Assembly: GCA_965657645.1 (NCBI GenBank)
Contig: CBFHOS010000006.1
Location: 21,713 to 85,712, forward strand
Length of the DNA: 64,000 bases
Origin: CBFHOS01 sp965657645
GTDB taxonomy: Bacteria > Pseudomonadota > Alphaproteobacteria > Puniceispirillales > Puniceispirillaceae
Direction: 5' to 3'
Shown: positions 44,629 through 53,909 of the stretch, piece by piece
Layout of the letters: every line of letters begins with the position of its first letter
Numbering within the stretch: the stretch's first letter is position 1
The notes under the pieces: generated by a model
What the model saw: the letters and a program-made list of their open reading frames with translations, nothing else
What the model was told of the DNA's origin: nothing
The model's database searches: none
Program-made: the position numbers and the translations under genes

Positions 44629-45819
44629 ATGGCGTTAAAGGTTACGACAACCAATCAAGTTCCTCCGTTTCTGGCAATGGCAATGATGGATGCCACACGC
44701 GCAGAAGAGGCGGCGGGCAACGCGGTTATTCACCTTGAAGTTGGGCAGCCATCAACGCCGCCACCAGCGTCGGTTACAAACGCATTAACCGCGGCGTTGG
44801 GCACGCTTACCACCCATTCCTATTCAGTTGCATTTGGCCAGATAGCCCTTCGCGAGCGGATCGCCGCGCATTACCAAGATTGGCATAACATCCGTCCGGA
44901 CGTTGCCAGAATTGCCATTACACCCGGTTCATCGATGGGATTTGCGCTGGCGTTTCTGGGGGCATTTGATCGCGGTGATAAAATCGCCATCGCTAATCCG
45001 GGCTACCCTGCCTATCGCAATTTGCTATTGGCGCTGGGTCTGGAACCTATTTTGCTACCCGCTGGTGCGGAACAGGACTGGACGCCACAGTTAGAGGAAT
45101 TGCAAAAATCGGGCGATCTGCCAGATGGTTTGCTATTGGCGTCTCCGGCTAATCCAACCGGTGTGGTGATGAGCAATGAAGAGCTGTCGAGTGTTGCCAA
45201 ATGGTGTGATGCCAACGGTGTGCGGCTGATCATGGATGAAATTTACCATGGGCTGAACTTTGGCCCAAAGCCGGCATCGGTGCTCGAATATAGCGACAGC
45301 GCCATCGTCATTAATTCATTTTCAAAATATTTCTGCATGACAGGCTGGCGTGTTGGCTGGGCAATCCTACCAGAGGATTTGATCGAGACATGTGAAAGGC
45401 TGGCGCAGAATATGTATATCAGCGCCGCGCGGCCCATGCAGGAAGGCGCTATTGCGGCGTTTGATAATTATCCTGAATTAGATGCCCATGTTGCGCGTTA
45501 CCGCGAGAATTGCGATATCCTGATGCGTGAACTGCCAGCTGAATTTTTGGGTGAGGTCGCACCATCAACTGGCGCGTTTTATCTTTATGCGGATATTAGC
45601 AATCTTGCCAACGGGCAGGTGAATTCGCTGGATATGAGCGCGGCGATGTTGCGTGATATTCACGTTGCCTGTACCTCGGGTCTGGATTTCGACCAGCAGA
45701 ACGGCCATCACCATATACGCTTATCCTATGCAGGTGCTACCGCAGATATGAAAGAAGCCAGCCGTCGGATAAACAGCTGGCTTCCAAAATATCTCAAGAC
45801 CGTTGGGTCTGATCGCTAG
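44629..45819 (+). CDS. Pyridoxal-phosphate aminotransferase, class I/II (aspartate aminotransferase-like)
   Basis: The 396-residue product has fold type I motifs: S-P-A-N-P-T-G, M-D-E-I-Y-H-G-L, and the cofactor lysine 233 in S-F-S-K-Y-F-C-M-T-G-W-R-V-G-W. The C-terminal arginine segment H-I-R-L-S-Y-A is also present. Substrate is not certain; aspartate, aromatic or alanine specificities all occur in this group. The frame is open back to 44332, but that extension has no family similarity and overlaps the divergent M48 gene, so the ATG at 44629 is used. It converges with rne after 15 bases. Confidence 0.88.
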   Translation: MALKVTTTNQVPPFLAMAMMDATRAEEAAGNAVIHLEVGQPSTPPPASVTNALTAALGTLTTHSYSVAFGQIALRERIAAHYQDWHNIRPDVARIAITPGSSMGFALAFLGAFDRGDKIAIANPGYPAYRNLLLALGLEPILLPAGAEQDWTPQLEELQKSGDLPDGLLLASPANPTGVVMSNEELSSVAKWCDANGVRLIMDEIYHGLNFGPKPASVLEYSDSAIVINSFSKYFCMTGWRVGWAILPEDLIETCERLAQNMYISAARPMQEGAIAAFDNYPELDAHVARYRENCDILMRELPAEFLGEVAPSTGAFYLYADISNLANGQVNSLDMSAAMLRDIHVACTSGLDFDQQNGHHHIRLSYAGATADMKEASRRINSWLPKYLKTVGSDR

Positions 45820-45834
45820 GATTAACTTTTGGGG

Positions 45835-48411
45835 TTAACCGCGGTTCCACCAGCCTTTGCGACCCTTTGGCTTTTCGGCGCTAACATCCACAACATCTTC
45901 GGGTGCAGAACTAACCGCCGCGCGTGTTGGTTCAGCCTCAACCTCATTTGCGCCCGACTTGATGTCTGAATCTATGTCTGATTTGGCGGCGACTTTCTTT
46001 GTTGCCTTTGCCGGCGAGGCGGCCTTCTTTGCTTTAGCTTTGCTTGCTTTAGGCGCTTTTGGCTCCTGAGCATCCGCTGTTCCAGCCGCATCGTCGCTAG
46101 CGGCCTTCTTTTTGCGCGTGCGGGCTGGCTTTTTCGCCGCTGGTTTGGCGTCTTCGCCGCCCTCAGCCTCTGGTGCTGGAGCCTCTGGTGCTGGAGCCGC
46201 CTTTTTACGGGTCGCGCGCTTTGGCTTTTCGGCTACGTCACCGCTGGCCTCTGCCACTGGCTTGCTGTCTGCCGCTTCTGTAGCCTCTGACGTCTCTGAA
46301 GTGCCTGTGGCCACTACTGCTTTGTCGCTATTCTGGCGCCCGCGTCCACGTGACCGGCGCTTCTTGGCAGGAGCCTCAGCATTATCTGCTGTTTCACCAT
46401 TATCGCTGGCTACCGCTGTGCCTGCCTCGGTGTTTGATGCGGCATCATTGCTCTGTGCGGCCTGATCATTAGACCCTTGGGCCGCATTTTCGCCATTGGC
46501 TGACTCTTCGCCATTTTCACCATTGCGCCGACGCCGTCTGCGGCCACCACGACGGCCCCGCTTGCGGCGCTTTGGTTGATCCTCATCACTCGGCGTTTCG
46601 CCATGATTTACACCGTTATTATCGTTATCGGCGCTGGTATCTGCATCGCTATCATCATCGGTATTGGCGTCTGCACCTGCCTGATTTTGGCCTTGGTTGT
46701 TACGGTTGCCATTACGCTGGTTCTGGGATTTGCCATTCGATCTACCTTGGCCACGACCTTGGCCGTTATTTTGCGACCGGTTCTGTGACTTGCCCTGCGC
46801 GTTGCCTTGAAGGCCGACATATTCGACGCGGTAATCAGGTGCAATTAGGCTGTCATCTGACAATAGAACGATGCGCAGACCACAACGCTCTTCGATCTCG
46901 GCGATCGCGCTACGCTTGTGGTTCAAAATGAACAGGGCAACATCACGGTGCATTGTGATGTGGAGCTCATCCATCTTGTTTCTTTGGGCTTCTTCCTCAA
47001 TGATCCGCAACATTTGCAAGCTAGCGGTATCGATTGAGCGAATGCGGCCGGTGCCCTCACAATGTGGGCATAGGTCGCTAATTGACTCATTGATGCTGAG
47101 GCGAAGCCGCTGGCGTGACATTTCCAAAAGGCCGAAATGGCTAATCCCACCGATTTGGATACGAGCGCGGTCATTGCGCATCGAATCTTTCATCTTGCGT
47201 TCCACCGCATGGCGGTTGCGGCCTTCGTCCATATCAATGAAATCGACCACGATCAGGCCAGACAAATCACGCAGGCGCAATTGACGGGCAAGCTCTTCAG
47301 CCGCTTCAAGGTTGGTTTTTAACGCGGTTTCCTCAATGTTACGCTCTCTGGTTGAACGACCGGAGTTAACATCGACAGCAACCAAAGCTTCGGTCTGGTT
47401 GATAACGAGATAGCCACCAGATTTCAGCGTTACCTGCGGGCTCTGGATGGTGTCCATCTGGCTTTCGACTTGATAACGCTGGAAAATTGGCGTCGAGTCT
47501 TCATATTTGGCAACTTTTTTCACATGGCTCGGGATCAGCATCTTCATCTGATTGCGGGCTGTTTTATAGGCCTCTTCGCCCTCGACCAAGATCTCGTCAA
47601 CCTCGCTTGTATATAGATCGCGGATTGAGCGTTTGATCAAATTGCCTTCTTCATGGATCACGCTAGGTGCTTGTGATTCCAATGTGCGGGTGCGGATATC
47701 GTCCCATAGCTTGGATAGATATGCATAATCGCGGGCAATTTCGGTTTTGGTGCGCTTTGCACCGGCGGTGCGGACAATCACTGCCATTCCCGGATTAACG
47801 TCTAAGCCGCCAACCACAGTTTTTAGGCGCTTGCGATCCGCCATGTTGGTGATCTTACGGCTAACGCCGCCGCCACGATTGGAGTTTGGCATCAGCACGC
47901 AATAGCGACCGGCAAGTGACAGATAGGTGGTCAGCGCCGCGCCTTTATTGCCGCGTTCTTCCTTTACAACCTGCACCAGCATGATTTGCTTGCGAGAGAT
48001 GACTTCCTGGATTTTATATTTACGGACGTGACGCTTTGGACGAATTTCATCATCGTCGCCGCCTTCACCACCAACAGTTTCCGGGGCGTCTTCGCTCTCG
48101 GCATCGGCAACGTCTTCTTCGTTCTCGGCGCGCTCGGCTTCGATTAATGCCTCACGATCCTCGACTGGGATGCGATAATAATCAGGATGGATTTCACTAA
48201 AGGCGAGGAAGCCTTGACGATTACCGCCATATTCAACAAAGGCTGCTTGCAGTGACGGCTCAACGCGCGTCACGCGGGCAAGATAGACATTTCCTTTTAG
48301 TTGTTTGCGGTTCTCTGTTTCGTAGTCAAAATCCTCAATGCGGGTACCACTTAGCAACACCACCCGCGTTTCTTCGGCTTGGCGTGCATCGATCAATAAT
48401 CTCTTTGTCAT
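45835..48411 (-). CDS. rne: Ribonuclease E/G with long low-complexity C-terminus
   Basis: The 858-residue product has an S1 domain interrupted by an acidic insertion (about 90-135). The RNase E core has catalytic aspartates in V-A-V-D-V-N-S-G-R and V-V-D-F-I-D-M-D, and a zinc-link C-P-H-C. From about residue 555 the sequence becomes low complexity: a Gln/Asn/Gly-rich block, an arginine run (K-R-R-K-R-G-R-R-G-G-R-R), and an Ala/Lys/Glu-rich tail ending K-G-W-W-N-R-G. Such tails bind RNA and degradosome partners and drive condensates. A gap of about 520 bases upstream may include a long regulatory leader. Confidence 0.94.
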   Translation of the reverse strand: MTKRLLIDARQAEETRVVLLSGTRIEDFDYETENRKQLKGNVYLARVTRVEPSLQAAFVEYGGNRQGFLAFSEIHPDYYRIPVEDREALIEAERAENEEDVADAESEDAPETVGGEGGDDDEIRPKRHVRKYKIQEVISRKQIMLVQVVKEERGNKGAALTTYLSLAGRYCVLMPNSNRGGGVSRKITNMADRKRLKTVVGGLDVNPGMAVIVRTAGAKRTKTEIARDYAYLSKLWDDIRTRTLESQAPSVIHEEGNLIKRSIRDLYTSEVDEILVEGEEAYKTARNQMKMLIPSHVKKVAKYEDSTPIFQRYQVESQMDTIQSPQVTLKSGGYLVINQTEALVAVDVNSGRSTRERNIEETALKTNLEAAEELARQLRLRDLSGLIVVDFIDMDEGRNRHAVERKMKDSMRNDRARIQIGGISHFGLLEMSRQRLRLSINESISDLCPHCEGTGRIRSIDTASLQMLRIIEEEAQRNKMDELHITMHRDVALFILNHKRSAIAEIEERCGLRIVLLSDDSLIAPDYRVEYVGLQGNAQGKSQNRSQNNGQGRGQGRSNGKSQNQRNGNRNNQGQNQAGADANTDDDSDADTSADNDNNGVNHGETPSDEDQPKRRKRGRRGGRRRRRRNGENGEESANGENAAQGSNDQAAQSNDAASNTEAGTAVASDNGETADNAEAPAKKRRSRGRGRQNSDKAVVATGTSETSEATEAADSKPVAEASGDVAEKPKRATRKKAAPAPEAPAPEAEGGEDAKPAAKKPARTRKKKAASDDAAGTADAQEPKAPKASKAKAKKAASPAKATKKVAAKSDIDSDIKSGANEVEAEPTRAAVSSAPEDVVDVSAEKPKGRKGWWNRG

Positions 48412-48929
48412 TTATTTGTCTTTCCCCAGCCCGTAAGGGTCGCTCGCTATTGCAGAGCAACGCCAATTGGTTAACGGACAGGTGTTGTATGGCCAGACCA
48501 TCTGCTCTGACGCCGGTCAAGACTAAGCCCTTTGGAGCTTTGAAAGTCTTTGTTGAGGCGGTGAGAGTCATGATGTCATCCGGGTATTTGTTGTTTACGT
48601 TCGTTTAGTCGTGTGAGGTGGCTAATTCATGACCGCGGGACGCTTTCTCGCCTGGCATAGTCATTGTGTATAGCGCCACCCACCAATAATCCTGTATCGG
48701 TTGATTGGGCCGTTTTGCTGTCGCCGCGCTGGAGTGATCCATCGCATAGCTGTGCAACCTGCACCAATTTCGCCTACATACTATTCGTTATACACGCAAA
48801 ATAGCAAATGCCAACATTGTTAAGTGATTAGATGGTATTTTGATGCGAAAATCCGACAAGGCTAGGCCTAGCGGCTGGAACGATGCGGGCGGCAAGGGGA
48901 TGGTTGAAAAACGCAGTTCCTATGGATTA
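48412..48929. other. Gap upstream of rne and downstream of the catabolic operon
   Basis: No convincing gene, tRNA or terminator was found. A rightward frame at 48840-49133 is antisense to the conserved DUF3726 gene and is not accepted. The segment presumably contains the rne promoter and a long 5' leader; rne leaders regulate the gene in other bacteria. Confidence 0.5.
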
Positions 48930-49565
48930 TCAGTCATTATCATTAAGGCCAGCCCCAGCCCCGCCAAGCCGGGATGCGCTGGTGGCTGGTGCATAGGTTT
49001 TATGCGCGAACGCCGCCAGTTGATCAACACAGCATGCATAATGATCGGGCAGGCGGGTTCCGGTACTATCATCATTGGTGATTTGGGGACGCTGGCCGAC
49101 GTGAACGCGGCATTCGGCACTGCCTATCAATAGGTGCGTTTGCCAGCTATCCGGTGCGGGTTTTTCCAACGGCATTTGCACCCCTTCAAGGATCAGATGG
49201 GCGGCATCGCCAATGCGTAATGGCGCGGTAAATGGCAATAACAATAACGGGGTGCGTACACGACCAAGCTCCACTCCTTCACCAATGGTGGATGGCATCT
49301 CGATAATACCATCGATAATGGCAATGCCTGTTGTAAGCGGGCAAGCCCCGCCAGCGTCAGCGACAGTTCCTGTGCCAGATTGGGTGCGGGCGGGTTGGCG
49401 GCAATGCCAGCTTAGATAGCTACAAAGGGCGGCGGCCCCCGGCAGGGCATGTTGTTCTAACCAAATCACCGCGGCGGCGGCTTCTTCTGCAACGCCCCAT
49501 GAAAATCCTGCTCCACGTGTCGCCTTTAACGCCAGAGCCCCGATCTCACCAAGCGACCAACTCAT
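48930..49565 (-). CDS. DUF3726 family protein
   Basis: The 211-residue product starts S-W-S-L-G-E-I-G-A-L-A-L-K-A-T-R-G-A-G-F-S-W-G-V-A-E-E-A and ends with T-Y-A-P-A-T and G-A-G-A-G-L-N-D-N-D, features I associate with DUF3726. No function is established. It has no signal or membrane helix and is probably cytosolic. Several cysteines are present, but no clear metal motif. Its ATG overlaps the stop of the 600-residue protein gene by four bases (ATGA), so the two are translationally coupled and may act together. It is the last gene of the leftward importer-catabolism operon. Confidence 0.75.
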   Translation of the reverse strand: MSWSLGEIGALALKATRGAGFSWGVAEEAAAAVIWLEQHALPGAAALCSYLSWHCRQPARTQSGTGTVADAGGACPLTTGIAIIDGIIEMPSTIGEGVELGRVRTPLLLLPFTAPLRIGDAAHLILEGVQMPLEKPAPDSWQTHLLIGSAECRVHVGQRPQITNDDSTGTRLPDHYACCVDQLAAFAHKTYAPATSASRLGGAGAGLNDND

Positions 49566-51367
49566 TTGCTAAGCTTGTGGCCATGTGGGTCTGGATGGGT
49601 GATCAGCTCGGGGTAAACCATATCATCGGGATCAGAAGTAGCCAATTCATCTGGAAACGGTGCGCCCTGATACATGGTAATGCGGAGCCACCGATCAGAA
49701 CGCGGGTCAAATTTTGTTGCTCCAAAAAAGGACAGCTTACAGCGTAACAGATCAATCGGGACCATCTTTGCGGCAATTGTATTATCGCGGATTTCGGCAT
49801 AGTCCCACGCGCCAACCAATTGTAAACGGCGTGCCATATGGCGATGTTGGGGGTGCGATAACAAAAATTCACCAAGCGAAGAATTGGAGTCAAACCCGGC
49901 CAGATCACGGCGCATTAGTATCGCATCACGCCCCGGACTCAGTGGCTGTTCATATGGTTCCAACGGTTCCTCAAACCGTTCACCAAGGCGTGGCTCCAGC
50001 TTTTCCTCAGATACATACCAAACCCGTGCCTGTTCAGCCTGATCGTCTAAATCAATGGTGTTGGTCCAGTCATATTGCGCGTCAAGATTCTTCAGTGTAT
50101 CGCCAATAGAAACGCGACCATCAATGCGGTGGGGGGTGCGCTCATCAGCTGACATTTGGGCGGCCAGATCATCAACCAGTTCTCCATAAGGCTCCATCAT
50201 CAAGGATACCAACGCCTCTTGGCCTTCTTCGGAAAGATGCGCCTCTGCCCATAAATACAGATTATCCCAAGGTGAATTCGTCGTCGGCGTCAAGCTGTCC
50301 ACGCGCACCAGTAGTTGGTCAAAATCATCACGCAGTCTGCTTATCTTTTCGGTCTGCCGGACATCCGCGACTTGCCAATCATAGGCGTTTTGGCGTGCCC
50401 GGCGCACCAGAGTACAGAACTGGGCGAGGGCATCTGCATGCGCAGTGGGCAATGCACGAATACGAGCCAGCGCAGTCTCTCTGGCAATGATCCATTGGTG
50501 GATTAGGCGCGGATGGTTGATCAAAAACGGCGCCATGCCAAGGCCGGTTGAATTGCCAACACCAAGTCGGCGGCGCAGACGCGGGTCAAGACGGACGGCG
50601 CCAGTTGTGTTTTTTATCTGTGCCAGATGTTCCACTAAATCGACGGAAAAGGTGCGAATGAGCCAGACTGCCAGCATTTCCGGCTGGAAGGATCCGGTAA
50701 ATTCAGGTCGCTCCGCCCAGCTTTCACGATCAGAAGCTCCAAATTTTCCGGCACCATAAACAGCTGTCGTGCGCAGTAAATAGCCAACGGATGCGATCAT
50801 TTCCTCGTCAGGCTGCATCCCATTGCTCAATCGATCAATCACATGGGCGAACAGGCGCACAGATTTATTGGCGCGCGAGAGAACCATTTCCGCACCAGAA
50901 ATACGGCCAGCTTCCTGCAAAGGTACATTGTTTCTAAGGCGCTCAATACGGTCTTTGTCGACCTCACCATCACACAGGGTAAAGGTCGTATCCCATGCCT
51001 CGGCAATCACCCGATCAGAGCGGTCTTCATCCGCCAGTTCATGCGCGAAGGCCACCAGAGTATAAGTTGAATGAGGTCCGCGAACCCGATAGGTGGCGAC
51101 GCCAACACCTTTTTCATCAATGTCGAAAACGGGCCGGTCGACCTGCCAATCCTGCGCTTTTAACCGGCGTAATAACACCCGCATAAAGCTCAATCTACTT
51201 TGATGAAATGATCCCATGCGAGACAACCGCATGACCTGTCGCGCAGGACGTAAATCGCCGATTAGCTGCGTCGTCGCGCCAATCGGGTTTTGACTTCCAT
51301 CATTGTGTCGCGGCTCGGCTATATGAGGTGATCTGTTCATCGCGTTACTCGTCATTCTCCATGTCAC
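49562..51367 (-). CDS. Uncharacterised 600-residue protein of the betaine-type operon
   Basis: I do not recognise the family. The 601 residues are soluble-looking, with no signal or membrane helix, and rich in Arg, Asp and Leu. Conserved-looking stretches are D-R-S-D-R-V-I-A-E-A-W-D (about 97-108), R-R-R-L-G-V-G-N-S-T-G-L-G-M-A-P-F (about 265-281), and L-Y-L-W-A-E-A-H-L (about 365). No nucleotide, flavin or metal motif stands out. The frame starts with a GTG at 51367; ATGs at 51355 and 51340 are alternatives. It lies 31 bases after the M19 gene and overlaps DUF3726 by four bases, so it is very probably part of the same pathway. Confidence 0.75.
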   Translation of the reverse strand: MTWRMTSNAMNRSPHIAEPRHNDGSQNPIGATTQLIGDLRPARQVMRLSRMGSFHQSRLSFMRVLLRRLKAQDWQVDRPVFDIDEKGVGVATYRVRGPHSTYTLVAFAHELADEDRSDRVIAEAWDTTFTLCDGEVDKDRIERLRNNVPLQEAGRISGAEMVLSRANKSVRLFAHVIDRLSNGMQPDEEMIASVGYLLRTTAVYGAGKFGASDRESWAERPEFTGSFQPEMLAVWLIRTFSVDLVEHLAQIKNTTGAVRLDPRLRRRLGVGNSTGLGMAPFLINHPRLIHQWIIARETALARIRALPTAHADALAQFCTLVRRARQNAYDWQVADVRQTEKISRLRDDFDQLLVRVDSLTPTTNSPWDNLYLWAEAHLSEEGQEALVSLMMEPYGELVDDLAAQMSADERTPHRIDGRVSIGDTLKNLDAQYDWTNTIDLDDQAEQARVWYVSEEKLEPRLGERFEEPLEPYEQPLSPGRDAILMRRDLAGFDSNSSLGEFLLSHPQHRHMARRLQLVGAWDYAEIRDNTIAAKMVPIDLLRCKLSFFGATKFDPRSDRWLRITMYQGAPFPDELATSDPDDMVYPELITHPDPHGHKLSK

Positions 51368-51398
51368 ATTAGATGCAAATTTTGGATTGCCAACTTAG

Positions 51399-52376
51399 TT
51401 ACAGTTGCGGTCCGAAATTAGCATCGAAAAATGTCAACCAATTCTCACCCATGATGCCTGCGACTTCGCGCTCTGCAAACCCCTGTTGACGCAATCCATC
51501 TACAAGTGCGCCGAAATGTCTATTATCTTGAAACCATTCTGGCATCGGGGGAAAGCCAGCATTGGTGGCGCTGCCTTCACCATAATCAATTTCCTTGGTC
51601 CATCGTCCGACACGCATCCATTCAACGACACTGTCTGGCTGATCCTGACATAGATCGGAGCCGATACCAATATGTTCCGGCCCCATCAATTCGGCTGTTT
51701 TTGCAATCATCTCGCAGAAACTTTCCAAGGTGCAATTGGTTTTGTCCTTGAGGTGGTGCGGATATAGGGAAAAGCCCAGCATGCCACCACTATCGCCAAG
51801 CGCACGCAGAACATCATCCGATTTATTGCGTAATGCTGGTTGCCAAAACGATGGATTCGCATGGGTTATAGCAATAGGACGGGTCGAGGTCTCAATGGCC
51901 TCTAGCGTTGACCGTTCAGCGGAATGGCTCATATCAATCACCAACCCTACACGGTTCATTTCGGCAATTACCGCCCGTCCCATGCGGGTGATGCCGCTAT
52001 CGACCGCCTCGTAACAGCCTGTCGCCAAAAGCGACTGGTTATTATAGGTCAATTGCATGAAGCGCACCCCAAGGGTGTGACATATTTCTACCAAGCCGAT
52101 GTCATCTTCAATCGGTGACGGATTTTGAAAGCCAAAGAAAATGGCGGTGCGGCCTTCGGTGCGGGCGCGCCTGACATCATCACCGGTGCGGCCTTGAAAT
52201 ATCAGTTCTGGAAAGCGCTCAAACCAGCGGTTCCATGCTTCGATATTAGCCACAGTCTCGCGGAAGTTTTCATGATAGGTGATGGTTACATGAACCGCAT
52301 CTACGCCGCCTTCGCGCATTTGACGAAAGATCTTTTCCGACCAGTTACAATATTGCAGGGCGTCAATTACATGCAT
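51399..52376 (-). CDS. Divergent M19 (renal dipeptidase-like) amidohydrolase with altered metal site
   Basis: The 325-residue product has the M19 barrel, with D-M-S-H and I-T-H-A-N matching two histidine ligands, and I-G-S-D. The N-terminal H-x-D pair of the family is missing (the region reads V-I-D-A-L-Q-Y-C-N-W). The bridging glutamate segment E-G-G-H-S is replaced by Q-N-P-S-P. So one of the two zinc sites appears lost. GGGAG six bases before the ATG supports this start, so the missing motif is not due to a truncated call. Dipeptide cleavage is doubtful; another C-N hydrolysis or lyase reaction on the operon substrate is possible. Confidence 0.8.
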   Translation of the reverse strand: MHVIDALQYCNWSEKIFRQMREGGVDAVHVTITYHENFRETVANIEAWNRWFERFPELIFQGRTGDDVRRARTEGRTAIFFGFQNPSPIEDDIGLVEICHTLGVRFMQLTYNNQSLLATGCYEAVDSGITRMGRAVIAEMNRVGLVIDMSHSAERSTLEAIETSTRPIAITHANPSFWQPALRNKSDDVLRALGDSGGMLGFSLYPHHLKDKTNCTLESFCEMIAKTAELMGPEHIGIGSDLCQDQPDSVVEWMRVGRWTKEIDYGEGSATNAGFPPMPEWFQDNRHFGALVDGLRQQGFAEREVAGIMGENWLTFFDANFGPQL

Positions 52377-52420
52377 GGCTTGCTCCCGGGTTATGCCGCT
52401 TATCGCTATTGATCTGGCGG

Positions 52421-53863
52421 TTACTTTGGCGTGCCTGAAGAAATATAGGCGGTCTTGATGCTGGTGAAGAAATCCACGGCATATTGACCCTGTTCGCGTG
52501 GCCCGTAAGAGCTATCTTTGCGCCCACCAAATGGCACATGATAATCTGTTCCCGCGGTGGCGAGATTGACCATCACACATCCGGTTTCGGCGCGTCGGCG
52601 AAAATCATTGGCCCGGGCAAGAGACTGCGTCATGATCCCTGAGGTTAGGCCGAAATTCGTGTCATTGACCAGATGCACTGCCTCATCATAAGACTCAACC
52701 TTGATCACACACGCGATCGGGGCAAACATCTCTTCGGTGTTTACGCGCCAGTCATTGTTGGTGCCAGCAACAACGCATGGGTTCATATAATACCCGTCAT
52801 GCTCCATGTCGGGGCGTGTACCACCGCATAGAATTTCGCCGCCCTCAGTTTTGGCAAGCTCGACATATTCCATATTCTTTGCCAACTGGCCTTCGCTGAC
52901 CACCGGGCCGATCTGGGTACCTTCGGCCAGCGCATGACCAACTTTCATCGTTGTTGTGGCGGCAACCAGCTTTTCAACGAATTCATCGTGGATTGCTGAA
53001 TGCACAATCAACCGTGATGATGCGGTACATTTTTGTCCTGTTCCCCCGAATGCACCACCAGCCGCCGCAGCCACCGCAAGATCCATATCAGCGTCATCCA
53101 TGATCGCAAGCGCATTTTTCGAGCCCATTTCCATCTGCATACGGGTCATGTTCATAATCGCGCCGGCGGCGATTCTACGCCCTGTTTCAACCGACCCCGT
53201 AAATGAAATGGCATCGATATCCGGGCTTTGCACAAGCGCATCACCAATATGACTTCCGGCCCCCATGACCAAATTAAACAGGCCGGCAGGCAGGTTGGCA
53301 TCAGCAATGATTTCGGTCAGGGCAACTGCAGATGCAGGCACAAGATTTGCCGGTTTCCAGATCACCGCATTGCCAAATGCTAGCGCTGGTGCAATTTTCC
53401 AAACCGCTGTCGCTGTGGGGAAATTCCACGGGCTGATTATCGCGACAACGCCAACTGGTTCGCGGCGTACATCAATTTCGATGTTGGGTCGGACGGAATC
53501 GGCATTATCGCCTATCTGGCGCAACACCTCGGCCGCGTAATATGTAAAAAACTGACCAGCGCGATACACTTCACCGCGGCCTTCTGCGCGCGGTTTTCCT
53601 TCTTCACGGCTTAACAATTCACCAAGTTCATCGGCGCGGGCTATCAACGCATTGCCAATTTCCATCAGCGCGGATTGACGTGCTTCCAGACCGGTCGCGG
53701 CCCATGTTTTTTGGGCAGATTTCGCTGCGTCAAGGGCGCGGGCGAGTTGCCCGGCATCCGCCTGCGCATATGTGCCAATCAGATCACTTATGTCAGATGG
53801 ATTGTAATTTTCGATAGAGCTGGAACCAGCCACCCATTCGCCGGCGATGAAGTTCTTGTGCAT
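52421..53863 (-). CDS. NAD(P)-dependent aldehyde dehydrogenase (semialdehyde dehydrogenase-like)
   Basis: The product is about 480 residues with the catalytic Cys279 in G-Q-K-C-T-A and the glutamate in M-E-M-G-S-K-N (about 245). I-S-P-W-N-F-P and F-T-G-S-V-E-T-G form the cofactor site. It resembles 2-oxoglutarate semialdehyde dehydrogenases and related enzymes that oxidise the open-chain aldehyde after ring or amine cleavage. The frame is open to 53902, but that extension has no ribosome site; GGAG nine bases before the ATG at 53863 favours it. It is the first catabolic gene after the importer. Confidence 0.85.
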   Translation of the reverse strand: MHKNFIAGEWVAGSSSIENYNPSDISDLIGTYAQADAGQLARALDAAKSAQKTWAATGLEARQSALMEIGNALIARADELGELLSREEGKPRAEGRGEVYRAGQFFTYYAAEVLRQIGDNADSVRPNIEIDVRREPVGVVAIISPWNFPTATAVWKIAPALAFGNAVIWKPANLVPASAVALTEIIADANLPAGLFNLVMGAGSHIGDALVQSPDIDAISFTGSVETGRRIAAGAIMNMTRMQMEMGSKNALAIMDDADMDLAVAAAAGGAFGGTGQKCTASSRLIVHSAIHDEFVEKLVAATTTMKVGHALAEGTQIGPVVSEGQLAKNMEYVELAKTEGGEILCGGTRPDMEHDGYYMNPCVVAGTNNDWRVNTEEMFAPIACVIKVESYDEAVHLVNDTNFGLTSGIMTQSLARANDFRRRAETGCVMVNLATAGTDYHVPFGGRKDSSYGPREQGQYAVDFFTSIKTAYISSGTPK

Positions 53864-53909
53864 GTCCCGGATCTCCGTTTCATTGGTTAAATGCGGCACC
53901 ATTTGGTGT

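Noticed and set aside
48840..49133. Rightward 97-residue frame
   Set aside because: It is antisense to the end of the DUF3726 gene, whose C-terminus looks conserved, and has no ribosome site or motif.
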